From Lysinibacter cavernae (GTDB taxonomy: Bacteria > Actinomycetota > Actinomycetes > Actinomycetales > Microbacteriaceae), in contig NZ_JAAMOX010000001.1 in assembly GCF_011758565.1 (NCBI RefSeq), positions 496,001 to 560,000 of the forward strand: 64,000 bases of DNA, written 5' to 3'. The translations under genes and the position numbers were made by a program. Numbering within the stretch: position 1 is the first letter of the stretch; every line of letters begins with the position of its first letter. Under the pieces are notes generated by a model, which worked only from the letters and a program-made list of their open reading frames with translations, had not been told where the DNA came from and did not search any database. This document shows positions 41,761 to 50,625 of this stretch, in pieces.

Positions 41761-42828
41761 ATGAAATTCCCCACCGCACCTGCCCCAGCCCGTGATCGTG
41801 TTCTTGCGTCAACCGTTGCCGATCGTGCGGGTTTTTTGTTGCTGCGCCCTCTCCGCAGCGACGAGCGAGAACACGCCTGGCTGATCAGGTGCCGAACGAC
41901 GCATGCCGAGGCAGAGCTTGTCATTGGGCGTCAGCCAACCTCGTCCGTTCGCTCGGCGCGACAACAACGCTTCACCAATGAGGGTGTCAGGTTGAGAGAA
42001 GAATCTCGGTTGGCTGGCAGTGGCATCCTCGCCGGTCAATTTGATTACGTTGACTCGCCGAGGTACGGGCAATTGTGGCTGCTTGAGCATCGCTTATACA
42101 CGCCCGTTGCTGCCTGGGTCGCCGCTGCACATCTGCGCAGGGGAGTTCCTGCGCAGGGCTTGGTGAGCTCATCTTCCGCAGGGGCTGCACTTCTTATTGA
42201 TCTCATCAGGGGAGCCGCCACGTTGTGCATGGCCGGAATGTGTCTTGGACGTCCGTTGCTTCGTGAGCTCGGGGTTACGGCGGCTGGGCGACTTCTGGTC
42301 GTTTCCAGCCGTGGAATCCACAGGGTCCAGTTGGTGCCCGGTTCAGCGGCATCTGCTACGGATATCCTTGATCGCCCGTGCTGTCGTACGGGCGTGCATC
42401 CGGAGACAGTCCTCGACCTCGCCAACGAGGTGCTGAGCTCGGGAAACCGCCGCGACCGCCTTGTTCAGGAGCTCGTTCGCATCGCCGACGCGCAGGGTCA
42501 CGAACATCGCAGCGAGGCGCTCGCGCTGGCGATCGTGGATTCAATTCAGCCGATGCGAGGCAGATCGCCAACCGCGCACGAGTTGGTTGCACACCAGCGA
42601 CCGTTGCAAGCGATCGCAACTTCCGAGCCATCGAATGGGCGATTCGCCGCGTTGTATAGATCAGCGCGACGAAGGTCTTCCGAGTCTTCCATTGGCCGTA
42701 CCGTTGGATGGCTGAGGCGAGCGGCAACCGATCGTACTGTGCTGCGCCGATCAATCGTGGGTCTTGGACTTGGCCTCATTCTGGCGGCCCTGTTGAGTGT
42801 GCTCATGCCCGGATCAGGCATCGGGTAA
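41761..42828 (+). CDS. Hypothetical protein with C-terminal membrane anchor
   Basis: The 355-residue protein is one I do not assign to a family. The N-terminal two thirds contain an FGQLWLLEHRLYTP-like block (RYGQLWLLEHRLYTPVAAWV), a helix SAGAALLIDLIRGAATLCMA, and an Arg-rich region. The last 25 residues hold one transmembrane helix (SIVGLGLGLILAALLSVLMP), so it is probably a tail-anchored cytoplasmic protein. AGGGTG precedes ATG 41761. The segment LLIDLIRGAATLCMAGMCLG faintly recalls the helical start of protein-kinase-like pseudoenzymes, but no catalytic residues are seen. It is convergent with sucB. Confidence 0.75.
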   Translation: MKFPTAPAPARDRVLASTVADRAGFLLLRPLRSDEREHAWLIRCRTTHAEAELVIGRQPTSSVRSARQQRFTNEGVRLREESRLAGSGILAGQFDYVDSPRYGQLWLLEHRLYTPVAAWVAAAHLRRGVPAQGLVSSSSAGAALLIDLIRGAATLCMAGMCLGRPLLRELGVTAAGRLLVVSSRGIHRVQLVPGSAASATDILDRPCCRTGVHPETVLDLANEVLSSGNRRDRLVQELVRIADAQGHEHRSEALALAIVDSIQPMRGRSPTAHELVAHQRPLQAIATSEPSNGRFAALYRSARRRSSESSIGRTVGWLRRAATDRTVLRRSIVGLGLGLILAALLSVLMPGSGIG

Positions 42829-42843
42829 GCTCTGCACACACAA

Positions 42844-42885
42844 ATGGCCCCGGCAAGAGAAACCAAGTTCTCTGGCCGAGGCCAT
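42844..42885. terminator. Hairpin terminator between convergent genes
   Basis: ATGGCC (42844-42849) pairs with GGCCAT (42880-42885), with inner pairing of GGC and AGAGAA to TTCTCT and GGCC. It lies between the hypothetical gene and sucB. Confidence 0.7.
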
Positions 42886-42954
42886 CTGATGAGATGCGTT
42901 CTGTTCACCGCTCACGAAGGGCGGCTGGCGAGTGATCGCTAAGCGACCTCTCGA

Positions 42955-44328
42955 TTAGATGCCAAGGTTGCCCTCGAACGCAGCCTCTTCCAGACGAGCC
43001 TTGACCTGGCTCAGGAAGCGGGCAGCATCGGCGCCGTCGACCACGCGGTGGTCGTAGGAGAGCGCGAGGAAAACAGTCGATCGAACCGCGATGGCTTCGC
43101 CACCGTCAACCTTGACAACACCAGGCTTCTTCACAACCGCGCCGGTGCCAAGGATGGCGACCTGTGGCAGGAAGACCAGCGGGGTGTCGAAGAGCGCTCC
43201 GCGCGAACCGGTGTTGGTGAGCGTGAACGTTCCGCCGGCAAGCTCGTCTGGCTTGAGCTGGTTGTCGCGGGTGCGAGCAGCAAGGTCGCCGATCTCAGCA
43301 GCAAGCTGGGCGATGTTCTTGTCACCTGCATCGCGAACAACAGGCGTCAGCAGGCCACGCTCGGTGTCGACGGCGATGCTCAGGTTCTCGTGCTCTGGGT
43401 ACACAATCGATTCGCCATCAATCGTGGCGTTGATGATCGGGTAGGTGCGCAGAGCCTCGGTTGCTGCAAGCGCAAAGAACGGAAGGAACGAGAGCTTGTT
43501 GCCGGTCTTGGCGAGGAACTCATCCTTCATCGCCGTGCGAAGTGCGGCTACCTTGGTGACGTCAACCTCAACAATGGTGGTGAGCTGAGCCGTTGTGTTC
43601 ATCGAGATGACGGCGCGCTCCGCGATGACCTTGCGAAGGCGAGAGAACTTCTGCGTGGTTCCGCGAAGTTCCGAAACAACTACTGGAGCTGGGCCAGCCG
43701 CGCGGCGTGGTGCCGAGCCGTTGGAGGCAGCTGCGAGTACGTCTTCCTTGCGGATACGACCGCCAACACCCGTTCCAACGATCGAGCCGAGGTCAACGCC
43801 GTTGTCGTTTGCGAGCTTACGAACGATCGGTGTGACGTATCCGGCTGCATCGGGGACAGGAGCGGCGGCAGGAGCCGCAGCGGGAGCAGCTGCAACAGGC
43901 GCAGCAACTGGCTCTGGCGTCGCTGCAGGGACCGGGGCTGGCGCTGCCGCGATAGGCGCGGCAACTGGCTCTGGTGCTGCGGCCGGTGCCGGTGCAGCAA
44001 CTGGCTCGGCAGCAGCCGGCGCAGGCTCTGCCGCCGCTGGTGCTGCTTCGGCTGCAGGGGCTGGCTCTGCCGCCGCTGCGCCTGCGCCGCTGCCGTCGCC
44101 GATGCGGGCAAGAATTGCGCCGACCTCAACGGTCTCGTCTTCTTGTACGAGGATTTCTTCGACAACGCCGGCGATGGGCGAAGGGATCTCGGTGTCAACC
44201 TTGTCGGTTGATACCTCGAGTAATGGTTCGTCTACCTCAACCGTGTCGCCGACGTTTTTCAGCCAACGGGTGACGGTTCCTTCGGTGACGCTTTCTCCCA
44301 GTGCGGGGAGGCTAACCGACTCGCTCAT
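42955..44328 (-). CDS. sucB: 2-oxoacid dehydrogenase E2 (dihydrolipoamide succinyltransferase, 2-oxoglutarate dehydrogenase complex)
   Basis: The 457-residue E2 has one N-terminal lipoyl domain (residues 1-75) with the lipoyl Lys43 in STDKVDTEIPS. A long Ala/Pro/Val/Glu linker (about 78-165) follows. The E3-binding domain (about 168-206) reads TPIVRKLANDNGVDLGSIVG, and the catalytic acyltransferase domain ends with SYDHRVVDGADAARFL (catalytic His). A succinyl or branched-chain acyl substrate cannot be fully separated by eye; succinyl is favoured by the actinobacterial SucB pattern. lpd lies directly upstream on the same strand (76 nt), so E2 and E3 are made together. AAGGAG precedes the ATG. 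Confidence 0.9.
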   Translation of the reverse strand: MSESVSLPALGESVTEGTVTRWLKNVGDTVEVDEPLLEVSTDKVDTEIPSPIAGVVEEILVQEDETVEVGAILARIGDGSGAGAAAAEPAPAAEAAPAAAEPAPAAAEPVAAPAPAAAPEPVAAPIAAAPAPVPAATPEPVAAPVAAAPAAAPAAAPVPDAAGYVTPIVRKLANDNGVDLGSIVGTGVGGRIRKEDVLAAASNGSAPRRAAGPAPVVVSELRGTTQKFSRLRKVIAERAVISMNTTAQLTTIVEVDVTKVAALRTAMKDEFLAKTGNKLSFLPFFALAATEALRTYPIINATIDGESIVYPEHENLSIAVDTERGLLTPVVRDAGDKNIAQLAAEIGDLAARTRDNQLKPDELAGGTFTLTNTGSRGALFDTPLVFLPQVAILGTGAVVKKPGVVKVDGGEAIAVRSTVFLALSYDHRVVDGADAARFLSQVKARLEEAAFEGNLGI

Positions 44329-44404
44329 GAATTTCTCCTTATATGAACAGGCACTGCTGCCTGCGATGCTCTGTATAAAATTTGTGGCGTTGGACTTGGT
44401 GCGA

Positions 44405-45778
44405 CTACATCGTGTGAAGCGGCTTGTTCGCGAGGAACATCATGGCTTCACCGATGGACTCGTTCTGTGATGGGTGTGCGTGGATGAGCGGCGCAACATC
44501 CTCTGGGTAGGCCTCCCAGTTCACGATGAGCTGGGCTTCGCCGATGAGCTCACCGACGCGTCCACCGATCATGTGCACACCAACAACGGGGCCATCGTTG
44601 ACGCGGACGACCTTCACAAGACCGCCAGTTCCGATGATCTCGCTCTTTGCGTTTCCGGCGAGGTTGTACTCGTAGGAGCTGATCGCTGCGTCGCCATACT
44701 GCTCTTTTGCCTTAACCTCCGAGAGACCAACCGATGCAACCTCTGGGTCGCAGTAGGTGATCTTCGGGATGTTGACGTCTTCGATGATGACGGGGTTGAG
44801 TCCCGCAATTTCTTCGGCGACGAAGATGCCCTGCTGGTATCCGCGGTGGGCAAGCTGCAAGCCGGGAACGATGTCGCCGACTGCGTAGATGCCAGGAACG
44901 TTGGTCTGGAGGCGAGCATCGGTGGGAACAAATCCGCGGTCGAGCGTGACGCCGGCCTCTTCGAAGCCCATATTTGCGGTAACAGGGCCGCGGCCGACAG
45001 CAACGAGCAGTAGTTCTGCCTCAATAACCTCGCCGTTCTCGAGCGTGATGGTCACGCCGGTGTCATCCTGTGTGACGGACGAGAAGCGCTGGCCGAGCTT
45101 GTAGTTGATGCCGCGACGGCGGAACGCGCGCTCAAGCTGCTTGCTGATGACCTCTTCTTCGTTGGGAACGAGGTGGGGGAGTCCTTCAATAATGGTGACG
45201 TCTGAGCCGAATGACTTCCAAACGCTTGCGAACTCAACGCCGATGACGCCGCCGCCAAGAACGGCTACCTTCTGCGGTACAAAATCAAGCTGCAGCGCGT
45301 GCTCGCTCGTGATGACGCGGCCACCGATTTCGAGACCTGGCAGGCTACGTGAGTACGAGCCGGTGGCGAGAACAACGTTCTTACCAACGTAGGTGTCTTC
45401 GCCAACCTGAACGGTGTTCTTGGAAACAAGACGGCCTTCGCCTTCAACAACCGTGACCTTGCGCGCCTTGAGCAGGCCCTGGAGTCCCTTGTACTTCTTG
45501 GAGACAATTCCTTCGCGGTATGCCGTAACGGCCGCAATGTCGATGCCTTCAAAGGTGGTCTTAACGCCGTAGCTTTCGCTTTCGCGCGCTACATCGGCAA
45601 CCTCAGCGGAGTGCAGCAGAGCCTTGGTTGGGACACATCCGCGGTGCAAGCACGTTCCACCAAGTTTGTCTTTTTCGATCACCACCGCAGTGAGGCCAAG
45701 TTCAATTGCGCGGATTGCTGTTGCATAACCGGCGCTTCCGCCGCCCAATACGACGATGTCAAAGTTGTGTTCCGACAC
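44405..45778 (-). CDS. lpdA: Dihydrolipoyl dehydrogenase (E3)
   Basis: The 457-residue flavoprotein has FAD motif GGGSAGYATAIRA, the redox disulfide GGTCLHRGCVPTKALLHS (Cys43, Cys48), NAD motif GGGVIGVEFASVWKSFGSDV, and the second FAD block GIYAVGDIVPGLQLAHRGYQ. The C-terminal active-site dyad is HAHPSQNESIGEA. It reoxidises the lipoyl group of E2, passing electrons to NAD+. It is upstream of sucB in the same orientation and 122 nt downstream of pepA, on the same strand. Confidence 0.96.
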   Translation of the reverse strand: MSEHNFDIVVLGGGSAGYATAIRAIELGLTAVVIEKDKLGGTCLHRGCVPTKALLHSAEVADVARESESYGVKTTFEGIDIAAVTAYREGIVSKKYKGLQGLLKARKVTVVEGEGRLVSKNTVQVGEDTYVGKNVVLATGSYSRSLPGLEIGGRVITSEHALQLDFVPQKVAVLGGGVIGVEFASVWKSFGSDVTIIEGLPHLVPNEEEVISKQLERAFRRRGINYKLGQRFSSVTQDDTGVTITLENGEVIEAELLLVAVGRGPVTANMGFEEAGVTLDRGFVPTDARLQTNVPGIYAVGDIVPGLQLAHRGYQQGIFVAEEIAGLNPVIIEDVNIPKITYCDPEVASVGLSEVKAKEQYGDAAISSYEYNLAGNAKSEIIGTGGLVKVVRVNDGPVVGVHMIGGRVGELIGEAQLIVNWEAYPEDVAPLIHAHPSQNESIGEAMMFLANKPLHTM

Positions 45779-45900
45779 TGGGTTCTCTCCCTGTTGTGGT
45801 AGGTCGTAGATGTGATCGACACGACAATAGGCACCAAAAAGGCACCCTATTAACGCTGTGTCAAGCCTACTACGATGCGTTGCATGTTTTTGTGAGGTGC

Positions 45901-47385
45901 CTAGGCGTTTGTGAGGTAGTCGATGAGGGTGCGCACCATGGTGCCGGTCGGGCCTGTTCCCGTGTAGCCGTATGCGCCACCCTGATTGTGTGCCGGACCG
46001 GCGATATCAAGGTGAGCCCACGGAATAGTTGCGCCGGTTGTTCCAGAAACGGGAGTCTTAAAATCGGTAAGGAACGCAGCCGCGATGAGCATGCCTGCCG
46101 CGGTGTTTCCAGGCTTAATGTTTGCAATGTCTGCGATATCAGACGCCAGCATTGGGCGCAGCTCGTCGGGAATTGGCATCGGCCAGAGCGATTCTCCGGC
46201 GCGTAGGCTTGCCGCCTGAACCGAGGTGACAAGTTCGTCGTCCCCCATCAGCCCAACCGTGCGGTTGCCGAGGGCGGTGATCGCCGCGCCGGTGAGCGTT
46301 GCCACGTCGATGATGGCGTCTGGGCTCTCCTCGCCAGCGGCGATGAGCGCGTCGGCAAGGACGAGGCGTCCCTCTGCATCCGTGTTCAGCACTTCAATGG
46401 TGCGGCCACCGCGGGCAGTGATGACGTCACCTGGGCGTGTTGCTGTGCTCGACGGCATGTTTTCGGCAAGGGGAAGCCACGACGTGACGTGAACTGGAAG
46501 CTTCAGCGCGGCAGCAGCCCTGATGACGGCCAGCACCGTTGCGGCCCCCGTCATGTCGTATTTCATGCCGATCATGGATGCGGGCGGCTTGAGCGACAGT
46601 CCGCCGGTATCGAAGGTGATCCCCTTTCCGACCAGAGCGATGTGCCGTGATGCACCGGCTGGGGCATAGTCGAGGCGGAGGAGTCGTGGTGGCCGACTTG
46701 AACCCTGGCCAACGCCAAGGATGCCGCCAAAGCCGTCACGCTTGAGCTCATCCTCTGTCCACACCGTGTGGGTGATGGGGAGGTCGGCAACGCTTGCGAG
46801 CGCCTCCTCAACCATGCTTGCCGGGAAGAGATCATTGGCAGGAATATTCACGAGGTCTTTGGTGAGCGCAACGGCATCCGCAATGGCTGCGGCCCGTGAC
46901 GTGAGCTGCGTTGGGGTATCTGCATTGTGGATCGTAATGTTCGCTACCGGGCTCTGAGCCTTTTCCTTTGTGAGCCCTCGATAGTCCTCGAAGGCATATG
47001 CGCCGAGCAGGGCGCCTTCTGCGATTGCCGCGAGTTCCTCTTCAGAACGGGTTGGGAGGGCCACAACGACTGAGTCAATTCCGGCGAGGCGTCGAATGGC
47101 TGAGCCTGTTGCGTAGCGAAGCGACGAGGGGGTCACCGAGCGACCGATGCCAACAATCACGAGCGTCTGCGGCCCGGTCGAGCTTGGGCTCGGGATGCGC
47201 ACGAGCGAGTCGGCCGCCCCCGATACGCCGAGCGCTTCCAGATTGAGTGCGCTCGTGTCGACGTGTGCCGTCGAGAAGAGGTGGGCTTCACCTCCCTCTG
47301 CAATGACCGCCCCGATGAGCAAAACTTCGGAGGAGAGGGCTGACGTTGACTCTGCGGTGAGCACCAGATTGGGGATAGTCGGCAT
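45901..47385 (-). CDS. pepA: Leucyl aminopeptidase (M17 family)
   Basis: The 494-residue zinc peptidase has GKGITFDTGGLSLKPPASMI and MKYDMTGAATVLAVIRAAA (metal ligands and catalytic Lys). The family signature NTDAEGRLVLADALIAAGE is present, followed by IIDVATLTGAAITALGNRTV. It hydrolyses N-terminal residues of peptides in the cytosol. TAGGCT lies 6 nt before its start on the minus strand, so the transcript is probably leaderless. It is divergent from the PAC2 gene across only 28 bp. Confidence 0.95.
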   Translation of the reverse strand: MPTIPNLVLTAESTSALSSEVLLIGAVIAEGGEAHLFSTAHVDTSALNLEALGVSGAADSLVRIPSPSSTGPQTLVIVGIGRSVTPSSLRYATGSAIRRLAGIDSVVVALPTRSEEELAAIAEGALLGAYAFEDYRGLTKEKAQSPVANITIHNADTPTQLTSRAAAIADAVALTKDLVNIPANDLFPASMVEEALASVADLPITHTVWTEDELKRDGFGGILGVGQGSSRPPRLLRLDYAPAGASRHIALVGKGITFDTGGLSLKPPASMIGMKYDMTGAATVLAVIRAAAALKLPVHVTSWLPLAENMPSSTATRPGDVITARGGRTIEVLNTDAEGRLVLADALIAAGEESPDAIIDVATLTGAAITALGNRTVGLMGDDELVTSVQAASLRAGESLWPMPIPDELRPMLASDIADIANIKPGNTAAGMLIAAAFLTDFKTPVSGTTGATIPWAHLDIAGPAHNQGGAYGYTGTGPTGTMVRTLIDYLTNA

Positions 47386-47413
47386 AGCTCCAGCCTACGC
47401 CTAGACTGAGTGC
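47386..47413. promoter_or_regulatory. Compact divergent promoter with two leaderless -10 boxes
   Basis: In 28 bp, TAGACT (47402-47407, plus strand) ends 6 nt before the PAC2 ATG, and TAGGCT (47397-47392, minus strand) ends 6 nt before the pepA ATG. Each gene's -35 region must therefore lie inside the other gene's coding sequence, so the two promoters are mutually occluding. Confidence 0.7.
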
Positions 47414-48331
47414 ATGCGTAGCGACGAGCCGCTCTTTGAGCTGAATGAGGATGTCTACGGCCTGGTAACTCCCGGTCTCCCACTGATTATTGCCCTTACC
47501 GGCTTTGCTGACGCGGGTTCTGCGGTGTCGCAGCTCGAGGATTACATGATGGATACGGTCCGCCCGCAACCTGTTGCCCTCTTCGACGTTGACCGTCTTC
47601 TTGACTATCGCTCGCGCCGCCCAACGATCTTCTTTGCGGAGGACCGTCTTATCGACTACATCCCGCCGGAGCTTGGTCTGTATCTTGCTCACGACGAGCT
47701 CGGCAGCCCGTTTCTGGTTCTTATGGGCTTTGAACCTGATTTCCAGTGGGAATCGTTCATCCGTAATCTCTTTTACCTGATGGATGACCTGCAGGTCTCC
47801 CAAACGGTCTGGACGCACGCCATCCCTATGCCTGTTCCGCATACGCGCCCGGTTGGGGTAACGGTGAGTGGCACGCGGCGTGACCTTATCGAGTCGCTTT
47901 CTGTTTGGAAGCCGAGTACGCAGGTGTCTGCAACGGTCGGCCACCTCATCGAGAATCGGCTTCACGAGGCCGGCAAGGATGTTGTTGGTTTTGTCATGCT
48001 GGTATCCCACTATCTTGCGGATTCCGAGTATCCCGCCGCCCTGATTACCGCCCTCGAGTGCATCAGTCAAGCAACCAGTCTCATCTTCCCAACTGATTCG
48101 ATTCGAGAACGCGGCCGCGAGTTTATGGCAAAGATTTCCGAGCAGGTGGCGGCGAGTCCCGAAACGCAGCGCCTGATTGCGTCGCTCGAAGAGCGTCACG
48201 ACGCCTACATGGAGGGGAGCACGGTTCGCTCGCCGCTGACCCAGGACGACGGAACGCTGCCGACCGCCGATCAGATCGCGAGCGAGCTTGAGCGATTCCT
48301 TGCTGATCGTCGCGACGATAACGACAAATAA
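47414..48331 (+). CDS. PAC2 (proteasome assembly chaperone 2-like) family protein
   Basis: The 305-residue protein begins with a family-typical block, LPLIIALTGFADAGSAVSQL then EDYMMDTVRP. RPTIFFAEDRLIDYIPPELG and ELGSPFLVLMGFEPDFQWES follow, and the C-terminal helix-rich domain contains DSIRERGREFMAKISEQVAA. PAC2 proteins occur in almost all actinobacteria, some of which have proteasomes and some not; no proteasome genes are in this window. The expected fold is an alpha/beta homotrimer. The message is predicted to be leaderless. Confidence 0.92.
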   Translation: MRSDEPLFELNEDVYGLVTPGLPLIIALTGFADAGSAVSQLEDYMMDTVRPQPVALFDVDRLLDYRSRRPTIFFAEDRLIDYIPPELGLYLAHDELGSPFLVLMGFEPDFQWESFIRNLFYLMDDLQVSQTVWTHAIPMPVPHTRPVGVTVSGTRRDLIESLSVWKPSTQVSATVGHLIENRLHEAGKDVVGFVMLVSHYLADSEYPAALITALECISQATSLIFPTDSIRERGREFMAKISEQVAASPETQRLIASLEERHDAYMEGSTVRSPLTQDDGTLPTADQIASELERFLADRRDDNDK

Positions 48332-48700
48332 GAGTCAGCGCAGCATGTGGTGCCACCCCTCCGATGACGCCCGCAGCGTTGAACGCCAGTTGAACGCTCA
48401 GCGGCCTCCTGGCGTGTTCGTTCATAAACAAACTGCGAACGCGTTGGGCCTAGGGGGAATAAAACTCACGATATCCCCGTTTTAGCCTGTAGTCGATCAC
48501 AGCAGTATTTATGGCCACACACGTGTTCGTGTGCAAGGGCAGGCGAGAACCATGCAATAATTGACAATTAGACCCGGTCAGGGTCGCGCCAAAATCGCAA
48601 GATTTTAGCCGCGAGACTTGACATGGGTCTTAGTAGTTTGCAGATAAGTACAAGTGCGAGCATGCTGTCAGGCAGCATGACTCCGAGGAGAGGCGGGTGC
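48332..48700. promoter_or_regulatory. Upstream control region of sigA
   Basis: A likely promoter is TTGACA (48618-48623) with AGATAA (48642-48647) at 18-nt spacing. Further upstream lie two dyads, CACACG/CGTGTG (48518-48533) and AAAATC/GATTTT (48591-48606), plus a second TTGACA at about 48561. A CATGCTG/CAGCATG hairpin (48661-48679) lies in the 5' leader close to the ribosome site. Multiple promoters would be normal for a primary sigma gene. Confidence 0.6.
48661..48679 (+). promoter_or_regulatory. Leader hairpin just upstream of the sigA ribosome site
   Basis: CATGCTG and CAGCATG flank a TCAGG loop, giving a perfect 7-bp stem. It ends a few nt before GAGGAGAGG. It may shape translation initiation or bind a regulator. 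Confidence 0.55.
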
Positions 48701-50098
48701 GTGGCTACCAAAACCACGACCACAAGTAAGAGCGCACAGGCCGAGGCTGCCCCAGAATCAGGCACTGCCAAGGCAACAAGCGCATCATCAAAGAGCACGG
48801 CTTCGAAGGCTGCCGCTCAGAAGGCCCCTGCAAAAAAGACCACCGACGCTGCTGCCCCCGCAGCCAAGGCAACAAAGGCCCCAGCCAAGACGAAGAAGTC
48901 GGCTGCAGAGGCTACGGAAGCCACCAAGACAAAGCGTGCAACAACGGCCAAAGCAAAGGCCCCGGTCAAGCGCAAGGCAAAGAGCGACGAGCCAGACGAC
49001 GACGAGGAAGAAGTTGAGGTTGACGTTGTTATCGACATCGTCGACGTTGATGCTGAAGACGACGTTGAAGGCGAAGAGAACACCAAGAAGAAGGTAACGG
49101 CCGACGAGCCGCTGCCAACCGGTGCAATTGTGCTGACGTCGAGTGACGACGACGATGAGATTCCGGTCTTTTCGACGGCGATCACCGGTGCGACGGCAGA
49201 CCCCGTCAAGGACTACCTGAAGCAGATCGGTAAGGTCGCTCTGCTCAACGCCGCTGAAGAGGTCGAGTTGGCCATGCGTATTGAGGCGGGTCTCTTCGCA
49301 GAAGATCGCCTTGCCAACACGCCAGACCTGAGCAAGCAACTGCAGCGTGAGCTGCGCTGGGTTGCCCGTGACGGTCAGCGCGCGAAGGCTCACCTGCTTG
49401 GTGCAAACCTCCGACTCGTTGTGTCGCTCGCAAAGCGTTACACCGGCCGCGGAATGCAGTTCCTTGACCTCATCCAAGAGGGAAACCTTGGCCTCATCCG
49501 TGCCGTCGAGAAGTTCGACTACACCAAGGGCTTTAAGTTCTCGACCTACGCAACGTGGTGGATCCGTCAGGCAATCACCCGCGCAATGGCTGACCAGGCC
49601 CGCACCATCCGTATTCCGGTGCACATGGTTGAGGTCATCAACAAGCTTGCACGCGTTCAGCGCCAGATGCTCCAAGACCTTGGTCGCGAGCCCACGCCTG
49701 AAGAGCTGAGCCGCGAACTCGATATGACTCCAGAAAAGGTTGTCGAGGTTCAGAAGTACGGCCGCGAGCCAATCTCGCTGCACACTCCGCTTGGTGAAGA
49801 TGGCGACAGCGAATTTGGTGACCTTATCGAGGACACCGAGGCCGTTGTGCCAGCGGATGCCGTTGGCTTCACCATGCTGCAGCGTCAGCTTGAGTCGCTG
49901 CTTGATTCACTCAGCGAGCGCGAAGCAGGAGTCATCCGTATGCGCTTTGGTCTCGGCGACGGCATGCCGAAGACGCTCGACCAGATCGGCGACACATTCG
50001 GTGTGACGCGTGAGCGTATCCGCCAGATCGAGTCGAAGACCATGGCGAAGCTGCGTCACCCATCGCGGTCACAGTCGCTGCGGGATTACCTCGAGTAA
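48701..50098 (+). CDS. sigA: Primary RNA polymerase sigma factor (SigA/RpoD/HrdB)
   Basis: The 465-residue sigma-70 protein starts at GTG 48701 behind GAGGAGAGG; an ATG 78 nt upstream lacks support. The N-terminal ~170 residues are Lys/Ala-rich then acidic, as in other actinobacterial SigA proteins. Region 1.2 is [20 protein letters not shown]. Region 2 includes [20 protein letters not shown] and [20 protein letters not shown] (-10 recognition). Region 4 has the helix-turn-helix [20 protein letters not shown]. It ends SLRDYLE. It is the housekeeping sigma, and its sites (TANNNT) fit the leaderless -10 boxes in this window. Confidence 0.97.
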   Translation: MATKTTTTSKSAQAEAAPESGTAKATSASSKSTASKAAAQKAPAKKTTDAAAPAAKATKAPAKTKKSAAEATEATKTKRATTAKAKAPVKRKAKSDEPDDDEEEVEVDVVIDIVDVDAEDDVEGEENTKKKVTADEPLPTGAIVLTSSDDDDEIPVFSTAITGATADPVKDYLKQIGKVALLNAAEEVELAMRIEAGLFAEDRLANTPDLSKQLQRELRWVARDGQRAKAHLLGANLRLVVSLAKRYTGRGMQFLDLIQEGNLGLIRAVEKFDYTKGFKFSTYATWWIRQAITRAMADQARTIRIPVHMVEVINKLARVQRQMLQDLGREPTPEELSRELDMTPEKVVEVQKYGREPISLHTPLGEDGDSEFGDLIEDTEAVVPADAVGFTMLQRQLESLLDSLSEREAGVIRMRFGLGDGMPKTLDQIGDTFGVTRERIRQIESKTMAKLRHPSRSQSLRDYLE

Positions 50099-50114
50099 AC
50101 CTGCGCCAGTCAGA

Positions 50115-50150
50115 ACGAAGGCCCCTCACCGATTGGTGAGGGGCCTTCGT
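50115..50150 (+). terminator. Perfect 16-bp hairpin terminator of sigA
   Basis: ACGAAGGCCCCTCACC (50115-50130) and its exact complement (50135-50150) flank a GATT loop. It begins 16 nt after the sigA stop and lies between convergent genes. No long T-run follows. Confidence 0.9.
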
Positions 50151-50218
50151 CGTAGGTTGGCTCTGCGTGTTGGTGACGGCCGGACAGCTACTGACAGGCA
50201 GTCACTACGTGCACAGGC

Positions 50219-50440
50219 CTACTGGTGAAGCTTGTGGCTTTCGTCGTGCCAGGCTGAGACCAACGGAGCAAGCTTTTCTTTGTGCTTGTTGCCGTGGTGT
50301 GCGCAGAACAGGAGCTCGCTGGTTCCCATCGTTGCGCGGATGTATGCCTGAGACCCGCAGCTGTCACAACGGTCAAGCCCCGTGAGCGGGCGCTCCTCAT
50401 CTACTGGAGCATCCTGAATGTTGTCGGTCATGGTTGTCAT
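50219..50440 (-). CDS. Small zinc-finger-like protein (DUF7455 family)
   Basis: The 73-residue protein has a compact metal-binding pattern: LDRCDSCGSQAYIRATMG followed by ELLFCAHHGNKHKEKL. Cys-X2-Cys and Cys-X-His-His are well spaced to hold one zinc ion. The same small protein lies next to the primary sigma gene in many actinobacteria and is annotated DUF7455. GGGGGAG precedes the first ATG. No role is established. It is convergent with sigA. Confidence 0.9.
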   Translation of the reverse strand: MTTMTDNIQDAPVDEERPLTGLDRCDSCGSQAYIRATMGTSELLFCAHHGNKHKEKLAPLVSAWHDESHKLHQ

Positions 50441-50625
50441 GAGCTCCCCCTTTCCGTTGCGTAACTTTATACACCTCTATCAAAGCACGTTGCATCACCG
50501 CGTGGGGCAAGTCGCCATTGTTTTCGCTGAACGCGTAGCTGGCATCTTTTGGGTGTCGTTCGGGAATAACGCCCGCCGGTCGTTTACCCTTGACAGGTAT
50601 CGCGTTTACCCATAAGAGGAGAGCC

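Noticed and set aside
41586-41924. N-terminal extension of the DUF4191 gene
   Set aside because: The added 113 codons are Arg/Ser-rich and not family-like, and a leaderless -10 box supports ATG 41585.
43048-44211. Long open frame (387 codons) on the plus strand opposite sucB
   Set aside because: It mirrors the Ala/Pro-rich codons of the E2 gene, has no ribosome site or recognisable domain, and its product is Arg/Gly/Cys-rich noise.
48788-49783. Long open frame (331 codons) opposite sigA
   Set aside because: sigA motifs cover the whole segment; the opposite frame yields Leu/Cys/Gly-rich sequence without a domain.
50590-50625. ATG 50590 as the parE start, and TTGACA at 50590-50595 as a firm parE promoter
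   Set aside because: TTG 50626 has AGAGGAGAG ahead of it, and the -10 match (TAAGAG) would overlap the ribosome site, so neither is convincing.
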